Of a stretch of DNA of 64,000 nt, positions 49,900 through 61,939 are shown one piece after another. The position numbers and the translations under genes are program-made. The notes beneath the pieces are model-generated. The model worked only from the letters and a program-made list of their open reading frames with translations. It did no database searches and was not told the DNA's origin. Numbering within the stretch: the first letter of the stretch is position 1; each line of letters starts with the position of its first letter. The stretch spans positions 14,498,213 through 14,562,212 of the forward strand of contig OZ234493.1 of the NCBI GenBank assembly GCA_965153455.1, given 5' to 3'. The DNA is from Sphagnum compactum (lineage: Eukaryota; Bryophyta; Sphagnopsida; Sphagnales).

Positions 49900-51120
49900 C
49901 TTGGTTTCTTGAAAAGGTGTGTTGGAAACCCTAATTTCTTGCTTGAAATTTTCACATATATATATTCAAAAAGTGTCTTTGTTCTTGTAGGAGGTGGGGG
50001 ACACACAAACAACACAACAGCTTGAGGTAAGCTTCCAAGCTCCTCCAATTTCATGTTTTCATTTTTCGCTTTCAAGCTTTTTGTTTTATGTTTTTTGCTT
50101 TGAGTTTTTAATTTTAAATTTTTTAGTTTTTTAGTTTGCATAGGAGCTTGGCCAAGGCAAGAAAATTTGCTTGAACCTTTCTTGAAGCTTTCAAATTCCA
50201 AGCATGGGAGTTTCAAGAAAGGTCGAGGTGAATTTGTTTACACACAACCTCCGACTTTCGACATCAAAAGTTGGAGGCCGAGCACAAAACGTTTTGTTTC
50301 AGCCCTTCTACGAACTTCCAAACTTGGAGCTTGGAGCTTGGAAGCTCCAAAACATGCTGACCTTAATCTTTTTACATTCGACCTCCAAGCTTGGAAGCTT
50401 GTAGAGGGGCCGAACATAAAAGAATTTGCGCTTGGCATGTTTAGGATGTCTTGAAGAGCGGAGAAGCGCAAAAACTTGCGCTTGGCCGCCAACTTTCAAC
50501 GTTGAAAATAGGAGGCCAAACACATTTTTTTTATGCTCAACCTTTCATGGATCCCTCGAACATCATGCTTGGGAGCTCCATGAAAGGCCATGCCAAATTT
50601 TGTTGTTCGACCTTTCATGGAACTCTTAAGCTTTATGTTCAAAGGCTCCATGAGAGGCCAAACACAAGATTTCTTTGCTTGGCCTCCAACTTTCGACGCC
50701 CAAAATTAGAGGTTGAGCAAAAAAATTTAAGCTTGACCTTGCATGGAGCTCCCGAGCTTCATGCTCGAAGGCTCCATAAAAGGTTGAGCAAAAAAATTTA
50801 AGTTCGACCTTACATGGAGCTCTTGAGCTTCATGCTCGAAGGCTCCATAAAAGGTTGAGCAAAAAAATTTAAGTTCGACCTTACATGGAGCTCTTGAGCT
50901 TCATGCTCGAAGGCTCCATAAAAGGCTGAACTTAAAATGTTTTATTCAACCTCCAACTTTTGGCGTCAGAAGTTGGAGGCTGAGCAAAAAAAATTTAACT
51001 CAACCTCTAGAGATCTCATGGAGCTCCTAAACTTCATGCTTGAGGGCTCCATAAGAGGCTGAATACAAAAGTTTTTTTCCAATTTTTGACACTAAAAGTT
51101 GGAGGCTGAGCAAAAAAACT
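49900..51120. repeat. Hairpin-rich tandem array with a 71-bp core repeat
   Basis: The word ATGCTCGAAGGCTCCATAAA recurs at 50761, 50832 and 50903, giving an exact 71-base period. Diverged related units extend from about 50210 to 51115. Most units contain ATGGAGC...GCTCCAT mini-hairpins, and CCTCCAACTT...AAGTTGGAGG hairpins are interspersed (perfect at 50950-50979, imperfect near 50248 and 50683). Open frames on both strands are by-products of the repeats. Confidence 0.8.
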
Positions 51121-51672
51121 TGCCTCAAGCTCTCCTAAAAACAAGAGTTCCCAACCTTGCAACTTTCAAATGCATAAAAATTTCCTCAAATTAGTTTCAT
51201 CAATGTAATTTTTATTTTTACTTAACCTTCTGTCCCTCATTTCTTTATTTTACAAAGCTTTATCGAGACCAAGAATCCATCTACAAAGGTATTTTTGACT
51301 CTTTCTTTTTCACATTCTATTTTCAAATTATGAATCTTACTTTTTCTCTCATTCAAATTCCTCCTACAAGTTCTTCCATCTTTGGAAAGTGTTGAGTTGA
51401 TTGAACAAATGTTCTTGGAAAAGAATTATAAGGAGATATTCTCACTCTTCACAATTCTTCATGATATTCATGTTTTATAATTTTTTTGTATTCTTCAAGT
51501 TAATTTTCTCCCCATGTGTTTGTAGATGCAGAGCTTTGACTCACAACAACGTGTAAGAGTGGATGTCCATGAATTTCAATTTGTGCTAGAAACCACCTCT
51601 ACACAAATACTTGCTATCCAATTTTTCTTTTGAAAGAATATTTACATCTTGTTCCTCTTTTATTTATTTATG
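51121..51672. other. Intergenic, nothing recognised
   Basis: AT-rich linker between the array and the next transposon copy. Confidence 0.35.
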
Positions 51673-53073
51673 AAGTCTTGAGGACTTCATAAGTCACTGG
51701 AAGCTTGAATTATGGGTGACGCACCTCCAAACTCCTAGATATATTCAATTGTAAATCGAAAGGTGAAAACAATGAAAGGAAAAGGAATTGGGGTACGCTC
51801 CCTAGCTTGCAACACTTCGAGGGCAGAGGAGCATGCTGGAGCTCCGAGAGGGGGATTAGGACGAGTGACAAACGGGTCAATTATTCACACAAACTAAACA
51901 AACCAAACAACAAGTTGGTTAATGCATAATTGGAGCACTTTTGATGCATAGACGAGTCACAGGCATACACAGACCCATAAAACTCACCACAGCCCGGACT
52001 TAGGGGAAGCCATCACCTTCCTTCTTATAGTATTCTCTGTGCCTGGCCATGAGGCTTGCACCCAAATGTCATTTTGTCCCGGACTCCCAAGTTGGGAGTC
52101 CCAAAATTCCCAAAATTGGGACTCTTGCAACTTTGGAGGCCCATAACTCTTTTTGCAGACCTCCGATTGAGATAAGGTCTAAAGCAAAGTTATAGCCCTC
52201 GTCAAGAACTTTCTAACGGTATGTGGCATGCAACCTGCACAGAAGTAAATCAGGGTGATTCCCGACTTTTAGTGGTCGGGAATCAAATTAACAACTTGAA
52301 TCCGGACCTTTTTTTTGGCCATAGCTTATGTTTCAAGTACCCAAATGGGTCATGCAAGCTCATTGTAGACATCTATGTCTCAAGAGATTTCCAAGGTATA
52401 AATAACTTTTCAATCCAATGAGTTTTGACCCTTGAAATCACTTTCTGAAAATTTGAGAGTCCATCGAGACTTCAATTCCCAAAAGGGGAGCCCAAGTTGG
52501 GAGTGTGTGGGTTCATTCCCTCACACTCTCCTACATTCCCGGTAACATGAAATGTGACTCATGGGCTTCACTTTCAACCCTCACCTTTACAAGCCTTTGC
52601 CTTGGTCGCGAGCCTAAGGCTAGGGTTGTGATAGTGAGAAACTCCATTTTTTTGTGAATTCGAACCCAAAGGTGGAATCCTCAAAAACGAAACTTGGCAA
52701 CAATAGACTAATGGTGAAAAGGCTTTGAAGTGGATAATCTACAGGTAACAAACAGATCTTTTTTGTAACCACCACATTTGTTTTTGTCTTCCTAACTAAT
52801 TCCGTACTTGGTTTCAATATCAACATTCCCCACATTAAATTCAACTTCCTTGTAAGAAGTATTTCTCCCATGTTCTCTTGACGAAGGAAGCCATTTGCAA
52901 CCTCCCTCCTTTTCTCAGGATGTGGTGCAATCCTAAAGCTGAAAGCACCATGTATAGAAAGGATCTCTAAAAGGAATGGTCAACTACCCATTTTACATTT
53001 TGCGGGTGGTACTTATATTGCCCAGTTGATAGTACCTTAGAGTCAAAATGTGGGTTAAAGGAGAAGTTTGAGG
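51673..53073. mobile_element. Second copy of the long-inverted-repeat transposon, right side lost
   Basis: Matches 6140-7541 in the same orientation over about 1.4 kb with only small length differences and roughly 5 percent divergence by eye. The terminus TGACGCACC is at 51717. The match includes 43 bases outside that terminus, so either the true end is further out or both copies descend from one duplicated segment. It stops abruptly at 53073, before the right arm. Confidence 0.75.
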
Positions 53074-54180
53074 TGTATGTGTGTGGATGAAGCTATTTTC
53101 AACCCAAACTAAACATATGCTTCAATCTTGGAGGAGTAGCGGTTCATAACAATCACAAAGATTCATAAATTTTCTAGTTTAATGCGTTGACAATGAACCT
53201 ATATGTATGGATTATCACAACCAAAATCTAGAATATGTATAGTGTATGCAGCAACAAATCTTCATTTTGAACTATTGTACTAGTGTCTTTTGAATACAAA
53301 AGAAGTCATCTGCAATGTGCTTGATATGGAGAGGTATGCATGAAGCCAAAAAGGAGCATGCTTGGATCTTTGGAAATTAACTCCAACTATTAAAACCATT
53401 CAAAATTATTCAACATGCCTTGCCTGCTCCAATTTCAAAAGTGGAAGCCTACATCTACATAGTATATAAGAGTATTAGACGGTTATTAGTAACAAGAACA
53501 TGCCCGTGGCGGTTATCAGGGGCAGTTCTTACTACTTAAAAGCATAGTTTTCAAAGAACAAAGAGCCAATTTGATATGTAAGCATGGTTCACAAAACATT
53601 TGAAAAAATCAAATAACTGGCCCAAAAGCCCCTTGTTCTTTCCCAGTCTTTCATGGTACGAAAGCTCCCAAGTTTCCATTTCTTCATGGCCTGTTCAACA
53701 AAGGTTTTCTTTCACCCTGAACAGAGCACCCTTCTTGACAGAAATTTCTCTTCCCAGGGGCCGCTATTTTCCATTCCTACTAGAAAATTTGGAATGTTAG
53801 TCCTTTTAAACCACCTTTTAACACCCTAAGAGGAGAATTATGACACCATCCCAAATTCGAATATGTGTTCTGTATCTGCAATTGTGTTTAAAGTGAAAGA
53901 ATGTATTTTCTTAATTAGGAAAATACAAATAAAATTGCAAATAAAATTACAATGTAAGCTGGAAACTTGTTTGATAATGTTGAAAATTGCAAGTTACGAA
54001 ACGAAAAAATTGGTAGAAGTTGAACCCCTCACATTCATTTCCATTCTCACAATATGATTTAACACATTCACAAAAATTATTGAGAACAGAATTACAGCCC
54101 TTTAAGTTAAATTCACATTCAGGTTCCACTTTATTGCATTCACAACAAATCGGTAGGAATGAATGAACCTTTGAATGTTG
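53074..54180. other. Intergenic, nothing recognised
   Basis: No supportable gene. Short frames lack recognisable motifs. Confidence 0.35.
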
Positions 54181-55382
54181 CCTGGCTAGTACTTGTCAGC
54201 TTTCCATAATTGCTGGCAGCAGGCTCCTCCAGAATGGATGCAAGTTAGTTCCCGTGCACTAGAGCAGCCCTGACCGTTTCGGGCACACAACAAGAGTTTG
54301 CACAGAACACGAGAGCTCAGCTGTCTCCAGAAGTTTACCGCTTAATTGGACCAGATCCTTTATGATCTGACAAGCATGATTATTACTGCACTACAATTCT
54401 GTGGTCGTAAGGAAAAATATCGGGTTGTACAATTTCTGTCAGAGGGTGCGCGTACCCTTTCTCAGACTTGGTATTAAGTTCCACTAAGTTCGGCCAGCAG
54501 CACCTTAAAAGTAGCGTTTTTTCTTACCGACGACACACAAAATTAAGAATATGTGATTTTGAAGGTTTTCAGTGGGCAGAAATGAGGAAAATAATAATAA
54601 TAATAATCGCCAAATTTGTATATTTAGTTTCTTTGTGAACCCAAAAATACAGAAGGATGATTAAAGGGACACACAACAGGAGCTCGCACAGAGCATTAGA
54701 GCTCAGCTGTGTGCACGAGATTACCGTGAAATTGCCCACTTCGTTTATGATCTGACAAGCATGATTAATGCTGCACTACAAGTGTTTAGTTGTAGGGAAG
54801 AATAGTGGGTTGTAAAATCTCTTTACCAGTGCGCGCGTATCCTTTCTCCGACTTGGTATTAAGTTCCACCAGCAGCACCTCAGAAGCAGCGTTTTTCTGA
54901 CTGGCGAAATTTAAAGCTAAGAACAAGCGATTTTGAAGGTTTTCAGTCTGCAGATGTGTGGAAAATAATAATAGTAATCTCCAAATTCGAACATTTAGTT
55001 TTCATTATGTAGCCAAAAAAGTAAAAGGATGATTAAAGATTAATACTTTATTTCTGGCTTAAAGCCACATTTGGCTAAATCTTCTGAGGGATGATGGTCA
55101 CTTTTTCTACATCTTTCTACCAATGGTAGCCAGTTTGGCGACCAACAAAACTCCTGAAAAGAAACACGGCTCAGAAGATGAATGCAAGTCGCTTCTCTTG
55201 CATCACTCCTGAGGCGTGTCCTGTAAACAAAGAGTGAAACTTCTGTCGATGACATCTTGAGCCAATCTTCTCTCTCTTCTCCGACAGACATGACGTTCAG
55301 TGCATCACAATTATATCGTTGAGGGAAAAAAACTTGGGTCCTCCAGTTCAGTACTGAGGCGCTCAACATCATTCAAGTTTGA
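54181..55382. repeat. Inverted, nearly identical copy of 23597-24683 plus a diverged flank
   Basis: 54296-55382 is the gap-free reverse complement of 23597-24683 (1087 bases each), with about 98 percent identity in the segments I compared. 54181-54296 instead resembles the reverse complement of 23462-23590, so the two loci have different unit orders at this edge. Both copies preserve the ~377-bp internal periodicity. Confidence 0.85.
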
Positions 55383-55550
55383 CATTATCTATAGTAAAGG
55401 AACAATGAAGCTTCCCCTGAAGCCGTGCGAATGAAGCTTCCCCTAAATCCGTCCGGCCCCAAGATTTACTGTACAGAGGACGGGGTCTTTTTCTTTTCAT
55501 TTTCTTTTTCGTTCTCTATTTTCGGTGTTTCTTTTTGTTTATAATAATCT
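55383..55550. other. Short linker with duplicated GAAGCTTCCCCT word
   Basis: GAATGAAGCTTCCCCT occurs near 55431, with a partial copy just upstream, and again near 57581, each followed by a CCGTCYG-type word. The two sites flank the minisatellite and ABCG exon. Confidence 0.5.
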
Positions 55551-56065
55551 CTTTGCAGCAGCAACAAGAGACGCTGTCTTTGCTTCGGCAAGAAGTTTCC
55601 GAGATTTCTTTTCAGCAACAAGATAATTCTTTGCAGCACCCAGAGAATTCTTTGCAGCAGGTAGATGCATTCTTTGCAGCTGCAAAAGAATTTGTTTGCA
55701 ACAGCAAGAGACTTTGTTTACAGTAGCAAGAAATTTTGTTTGTAGCAACAAGAGACTTCCTTTGCAGCAGCAAGAGATTTCTGAGATTTCTTTGTAGCAG
55801 CAAGAGGCTTTGTTTGCAACAGCAAGAGAGTTTGTTTGCAGTAGCAAGAAATTTTGTTTGCAGTAACAAGAGAATTCTTTGTAGTAACAAGAAGCTTTCT
55901 TTGCAACAGCAAGAGATTTCTAAGATTTCTTTGCAGCAGCAAGAGACTTGCTTTGCTGTAACAAGAGAATTCTTTGCAGCACCCAGAGAATTCTTTGCAG
56001 CAACAAGAGACCTTTGCAACAGCAAGAGAACACTTTGCAGTAGCAAGAGACTTTCTGAGATTTCT
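55551..56065. repeat. 22-bp minisatellite (TTTGCAGCAGCAAGAGAC family)
   Basis: About 20 units of roughly 22 bases with occasional longer units containing TTCTGAGATTTC. Gln/Ser/Cys-rich open frames on both strands come from the repeat. It ends about 110 bases before the ABCG exon and would lie in its upstream intron. Confidence 0.85.
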
Positions 56066-56177
56066 GGGATTTGTTTTTTTTCTTTTTTCGCAGTAGTTAG
56101 AGGATGATTTTTTCCTTCCTTATGGTTTTCTTTTTATGATTTCTGTGTATCTGTGTGTTTTCTTCTTTTGGTTGCAG

Positions 56178-56270
56178 CATTTTGCAGCTTCAGGCTTCCC
56201 ATGTCCAAAGCTCAAGAATCCTGCAGACCATTTTCTTCGAACAGTGAACTTAGACTTCGATCGAGTCAAG
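56178..56270 (+). pseudogene. Orphan exon of an ABCG (White-Brown complex) half-transporter
   Basis: After a canonical acceptor (TTTTGGTTGCAG) the frame reads HFAASGFPCPKLKNPADHFL then RTVNLDFDRVK. This is the hallmark segment of plant ABCG half-transporters that follows the nucleotide-binding domain (F..AGFPCP...NPSDHFLR.VNSDFD). Such proteins export lipids and hormones across membranes. A possible donor (ATGG/GTGTAC) follows. I could not find the Walker A, Walker B or membrane exons within the window on this strand; either introns are very long, with the flanking exons lost, or this is a captured exon. Confidence 0.65.
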
Positions 56271-56279
56271 ATGGGTGTA

Positions 56280-58030
56280 CAAGGGTTCTTCAAGATCAGA
56301 GTAAGAAGAAATGATTTTAAATTTCACACCCGCATCATCGAAGCAGATTGTTTGAAGATTGTTTTCCTTCTTACTCTACCGACCTCTAAAATACAGCAAA
56401 ATCAGTTTAAAATCCGTCTGTCCATTTGTCCGGTCGCAATTATGATGGGTAAATTATAGAAATTATGTGCTCAGCTGCTCTTCATCTGTAGCTTGGAACC
56501 CTTTGTGGATTTAATCATTGCAACCCATGTTTCTAAATTGAAATCAGCATATGATTAGCAGTTGCATGCTAGCTAGCCGCAAAGAGCAACACATCACCAG
56601 CTTTTCACGACGTGGCGCTGACTGGCGCTGGAGGAGCTCCCAGCTACCCGCAGATTAGACTTCGCTTAACTTGCTCAATCATTCCTAACTGCATGCATGG
56701 GCCATTGCGCCATAGCCAGTTTATCCCCCATTATAATGGTCACTGGCAACAGAGAGAGAGAGTCAGAGAGTCAGTGCTCATGTCCTGTCTGAGTTTTTGC
56801 ATGGACTCTTCTTTTGGGGTTGACAAGTTCTTTTTTGGTTTTTTTGTTTGCGATTTCTTGGTGTGTGGATGTGGTGTATGAAGGTGCCATGGTCGATACG
56901 TTGAGGCGGGTGAAGGTGTTGTCCTTAACAACTTGCTGTCTTTCAGTATTAGGTGCAGAAGCGTCTACCATCCTGGATCGATGATTAGGCTTTTCTTCTT
57001 AGGGTTAGGTTTGGAAGACTTCTACTCTTTGATGTTATGCAGTGGTGTATGCACCCAGGCAGGGCTTTCTGATGACTTTCTGATCCACCACCAAATCTTC
57101 TCAATGAGAGTTTCACTGCATTTGCACTTTCATTTGATTTTGATTTCCACATTGGCATCTACCTATCACATCTAAGCTTTGCAATTCACACAGACATCCT
57201 GGAAATCAACAATAAGCTTCAACATTCCACCCTAACTGCCAACAAGTTGTCCCCTCAGCAAGGTACACAATCTCACCATGCAAGAGCATGGACCTTCCAA
57301 AGAGTGAAGTCTGCAGAAAGCTTATGGGTATCCACATGTTCACCTGCCTGATTTTCATCCAGCTTTTGGCCTGAGAGGCAACCATATCCAGGAAAGTTGT
57401 CCACAACATAGTACACATCTCCATTCTTAATTATTTGCCATCAACAAGAAGATGCAATGATTGTCTCAGCAGATTTGACCTCACTAGCAAAAAACTGGAA
57501 AACTATTGCAACCAGCTGGGGGTGGAAGCTTCACACCTGCAAAATCGTTACCGTCAAATACACACACACCTGTGCATTACGAATGAAGCTTCCCCTTAAT
57601 CCGTCTGTCCCGTCATCCGTCCCGTCATCCACTCGGACGAACATTTCATCCATCCCGTCCGTTATGTCTTTCGTCACTACATCCAATATATTCATCCATA
57701 TCTTCATCCACTCTTAGGGCTCTCTTGCTTTGTTTTTCGTTGGGCTTACAGTGAATAGGTATATATAACGAAGAATATGTGTGTGCGTGCGGGCAAGGAT
57801 GCACACACTGTTGATGATGAGAGAGAGAGAGAAAGAGAGTTGGGCCCACCTCTGTGGTGGAACTTTTTTTCAAGAGCTGAATTTAGGCTATTTCATCTGT
57901 CTATTTAAGCCGGACAGACATTTCATCCATCCCGTCATCCGGCTTAAATGGGGTGAAAGGAGGACAACATTTGACAAAGCATGCATGGAAAACGTGACTA
58001 TCTACTGTCCAAGTGGAAATTGAACAGTGG
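56280..58030. other. Unassigned region with CCGTCATCC repeats and a 12-bp-arm hairpin
   Basis: 57596-57715 carries irregular repeats of CCGTCATCC/TTCATCC. At 57903-57949 the word ATTTAAGCCGGA and its exact complement enclose the same repeat type, a hairpin with a 23-base loop. GAGA and CACA microsatellite patches lie at about 56750 and 57820. A minus-strand frame at 57206-57424 ([14 protein letters not shown]) faintly recalls an ABCG segment but is not convincing. Confidence 0.4.
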
Positions 58031-61000
58031 ACAGTCCACTCTCCGCACCAAACACAACTTGCCCAAAAAATCTTCTAAATATATATTTTTAAAAGGGAAA
58101 AAACTAGAAAAAAAATAAAAATAGAAAAACACTTTAACAATTAGAAACTTTTTGTAAACACTCAAACATGAAACAAAAAAGGGAAATACAGTAAAATAAT
58201 CTTAAAAGAAAATTTTTAAATAGATGACAAAAATAAGAAACCAAATAGAGAGCAAAAGAAAGAGGATTGCCCCAAGCTAATGGATGTGCATGTGTAGATT
58301 TTGGGTGCACCCGTCCAATTGATGGGTTGTTTTGAAATCTACCCATCTATTTGTTGGGTTTCTTTTCAAAATATGAATGTTGGGTAATTGATTTAATCAT
58401 GCATATATATCATTTATTTATTTTTGGGTTTTCACTTGCCTTTTTGTATTACGAGGTTTCATATCACTATGAAATGTAAAAAAAAATCATATGACTAATT
58501 TTTTAAATGATTTTTTTCTATAAACATATAAATAATTAGCTTCAATTCCTTTAAATCTTATTAAAATGAGATTCTTACAATATTGATTTGAAGATTATGC
58601 AAGAATTGATTAAAAATAAAACACATCAATTTTAAAATAAATTTAAAATGAATACACATTTTGATTTCAAAAAATAAAATTTTAAAATTAATTTGATGTT
58701 ATTTTAAAACTTTAATAAGGCTTTGATGAAGATTTAATAACAAAAATATAATGAAATTAATTTTCAATTTATTAATTTTTTTGTATTGTTGTTGCCTTTA
58801 TGTTATAAAAAATATATTATTACCCTAATATAGTAAACATGGATTATGATTTTAAGTTTACCAAGCATGTATGGGGCAAACACAATTAGTTTAGACATTT
58901 GTTATGCAATCTTATGTCGACACCTACAACTATTGTTGTCAACACACATAAAACGAAACAACATAATACCATCCTAACATAAGGCCTACCATCTAAACCA
59001 AAATAAACTCACTTGCAACTGTGAAGGAATCCAAGCCCAAAACACAAGATGGAAATCAAAACACAAAACCATGTGCAAATGAAAACTACAATAATATCTC
59101 AAACACTAAATATTTGAAACCTTATTCACATCGAAACTAGTTCCAAAGGAACTTACCTTAATTTACCTATGGTAACTAATATTTAAACACATAATTAAAG
59201 TAAAACTCCTTACACATTATATTGTTCAAACATTGATATATTACAACACTAGTACAATGACATTTTAATGTTGATGACCAAAATTGAACTTTTCAACCTA
59301 CATGGAAACCTTACAAAATTTTGGAAAGATTTCACAAAATGCAAAATTTGAAAGAAAAATTGTCCATAGATTTAGTATCAAATGTTATAGATAATGAATG
59401 GTTGATCTACAAGTTGGTACTAAATGATCAAATGTCTTTTAGATGTATCGCAACTATACATTTTTTATATTATTGCCATGTTCTCATATGATCCAAACTC
59501 ATAAAATTTCATGAAAACATGATTTGGTCTATGAATGTCTATTCATGTGTTAAAATTATTTTTGTTTTCTTCTTTTCGTGAGTCGTTTTGTTTCATTTGA
59601 TTTCATTACAATTTTATATTTTAAGGTACAACATTATTAACTTCACCATTTTTAAATATCATTTTTTGAATTTTGAAATTGAATAAAAAGGTTTTAAAGC
59701 TAAAGAAAATATGTACAAGCAACTACACATTAAACTTAATATAACAAAATGTTAAAAGCACATTTAATAAGCTTTGAAAATGTACCACAAGGTTTTTAAG
59801 CAAAGAAGATTCAAAATAAGTCCACACAATGGAAGTAATCAAAATATATGTCACAAAATTGAACATAAGAAACTTTTCCACATCAATACAATGAATTGTT
59901 GTGTATCAATTTTCTAATACATAGATCTTGTTACATTCATACAATAAAATCGTGAAACAAAAAAATCATTAATAATATAAAATATAAAATTTCCAAAATT
60001 GTCAATGCATGTGTGAACATGTAGCAAATAGTCAAATTCACAACGTATAAATAATATGTAAGTGGGGAACAATACAATAAATTTTGCTATCACAAATTTT
60101 CCTTTGACTTGATTGTTGTAAAAAATCACACAACTTGTTCCTACTTTCTACTTGGTTATTAGTTCTAGTAGCATGGATTGAGTCAAGTTATGGAAAATGT
60201 AAAATTGATTGAGGACGTTCAAATTTCATGTCACTGGACATATGCAAATGCACCTAAAACAAACATGACAAAACAAGGTTTTACTTATGATACATTGTAT
60301 CATAACCAATTTTTATATGTCTCATCATGGCTGTGAATTTGGATTCAAGTTGGTTGCCATGTGCACAATATGAACTTGAATTCAAGTTGGCTACCATGTG
60401 CACAATGTGAACTTGAACTTGGGTTGGTTGCCATGTGTACAAACCATAAATTTCCCAAATGCTTATTTAGGTGGAACTTGAAGCTCATGAAAATTTCACA
60501 ATGATAGACAAATGTTTTTTAGTTTGTTGTTCAACTCACTAACTTCAACAAGGTAGAAATGCAATATTTTACACTCAAGTTGCATTTCTTTTAAAGCTTA
60601 ATTTTAAGCTCTTTACTAATACCTTTGAAATGATTGATAATCTTACATATGAATAGTGAAATTGTTTTAAGAAAACCAACAATGAATGTGACAATATCCT
60701 ACTAGCAACATCACTCACTTTCACATGCTTATCATTACTTGACTTTCAAAAGTAATTTCAATGTGGGAGATACTCCTCCTTGAAATTGTTGTTGAAAAAA
60801 AAAAGGCGTAAGGAGAGAGGGAGTGAGAGGGAAAGAGAGAGGATGTTCAAGAGTCATTTTCTTGATCCTTCTCTCCTCTTTACAAAACACCAACTCCTTT
60901 TTTCTTCTTTGTTCCTGAACTTTCCAGCATGTAAGAAACTACATAAACATCCACCCAATAGAGAATGCAATAGGCATCACAAAAAACACTTAATTTGAAA

Positions 61001-61900
61001 CAAAATCCCTCACCCTAAGATCCTAATTTCATCCCATCTGTTGAAGTGTTAAAATTCATTCATGCAGTTCGTGGTTCAGGTGTTTATCTTCAAAAGGATT
61101 GAACATTCCCATGCAAACTTGTGTTTGACCCAGGTCTTGCAATGATATACTTTCCATGGTTCTGAATGCATTTTGGTGTGAAGTTAATGTATACTCATAT
61201 ACATTCATGCTAATGTGCATAATTTGCATAACGTCCATTGTACTGGTATGCACACAGTGTAACATCAATGGTAATTGTGCAAGATATACATGATGTACAT
61301 AGTCAACGAATTATGTACTCTACAGCCAGTGCTTGTGAAGTATCTTTGTTTTGCAACCTTAAAACCAAAGTTTTATCATCTAGTCAAGATGAAGTTGATT
61401 ATAAAAATGCATGTTCCATGTTTGCTCCAAAGGAGGTTTTAGTCAGTGTTGGCCAGTCCCTGGTCAGGTTCTTGAGGAACTGGACAAGATGTTTGTATTT
61501 TGGGTATTTGCAAGTTCGGGTTGACAGTCAAAAGATTCTCAATGGTCTTGGACAAGTGATTGTGTGGACTTCAACAGGTTATTGTGTGAACTAAGAGTGT
61601 GTAGTCAGATAGCAGTACTCCAATCTGTTAACTCCCAACCTTAAAGGTCCCAAGATCCTGCTTATTGTTGTGAAATAAAAGTACTCATCCATAGAGTTCA
61701 AGGTTTCAGAATATTTTAGGGTTTAGTAGACTTTAGGAATGCAACATTTGAAAAAAGCATACACTGAATCCTACTCCTGTGTTTCAACTTTCAATTGGCA
61801 CCCATCACCCCAATTAATGCCAAACATCAGTTGCAGGTATGGTAGGCTTAGATTGATCCAAGTGAAGAGATGGACACAATTTGTTGTAACTCTTGTGCTA
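58031..61900. other. AT-rich intergenic, with a 37-bp tandem triplet at about 60333-60445
   Basis: The word TTGGTTGCCAT (or TTGGCTACCAT) recurs at 60350, 60387 and 60424, a 37-base period over three units. At 61444 CAGTGTTGGCCAGT matches the 3' hAT end seen at 1902, without a partner. No other feature is supportable. Confidence 0.4.
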
Positions 61901-61939
61901 GAGTTGTGACTTCAGAAAAGTAAACCTTTTGAATATTTA

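Noticed and set aside
55551-56065. Gln/Ser/Cys-rich proteins on both strands
   Set aside because: They are translations of a 22-bp minisatellite; both strands stay open for the same reason.
57206-57424. Minus-strand frame with [14 protein letters not shown] as an ABCG segment
   Set aside because: The strand is opposite to the clear ABCG exon, the HQPS motif is absent, and similarity is confined to a few residues.
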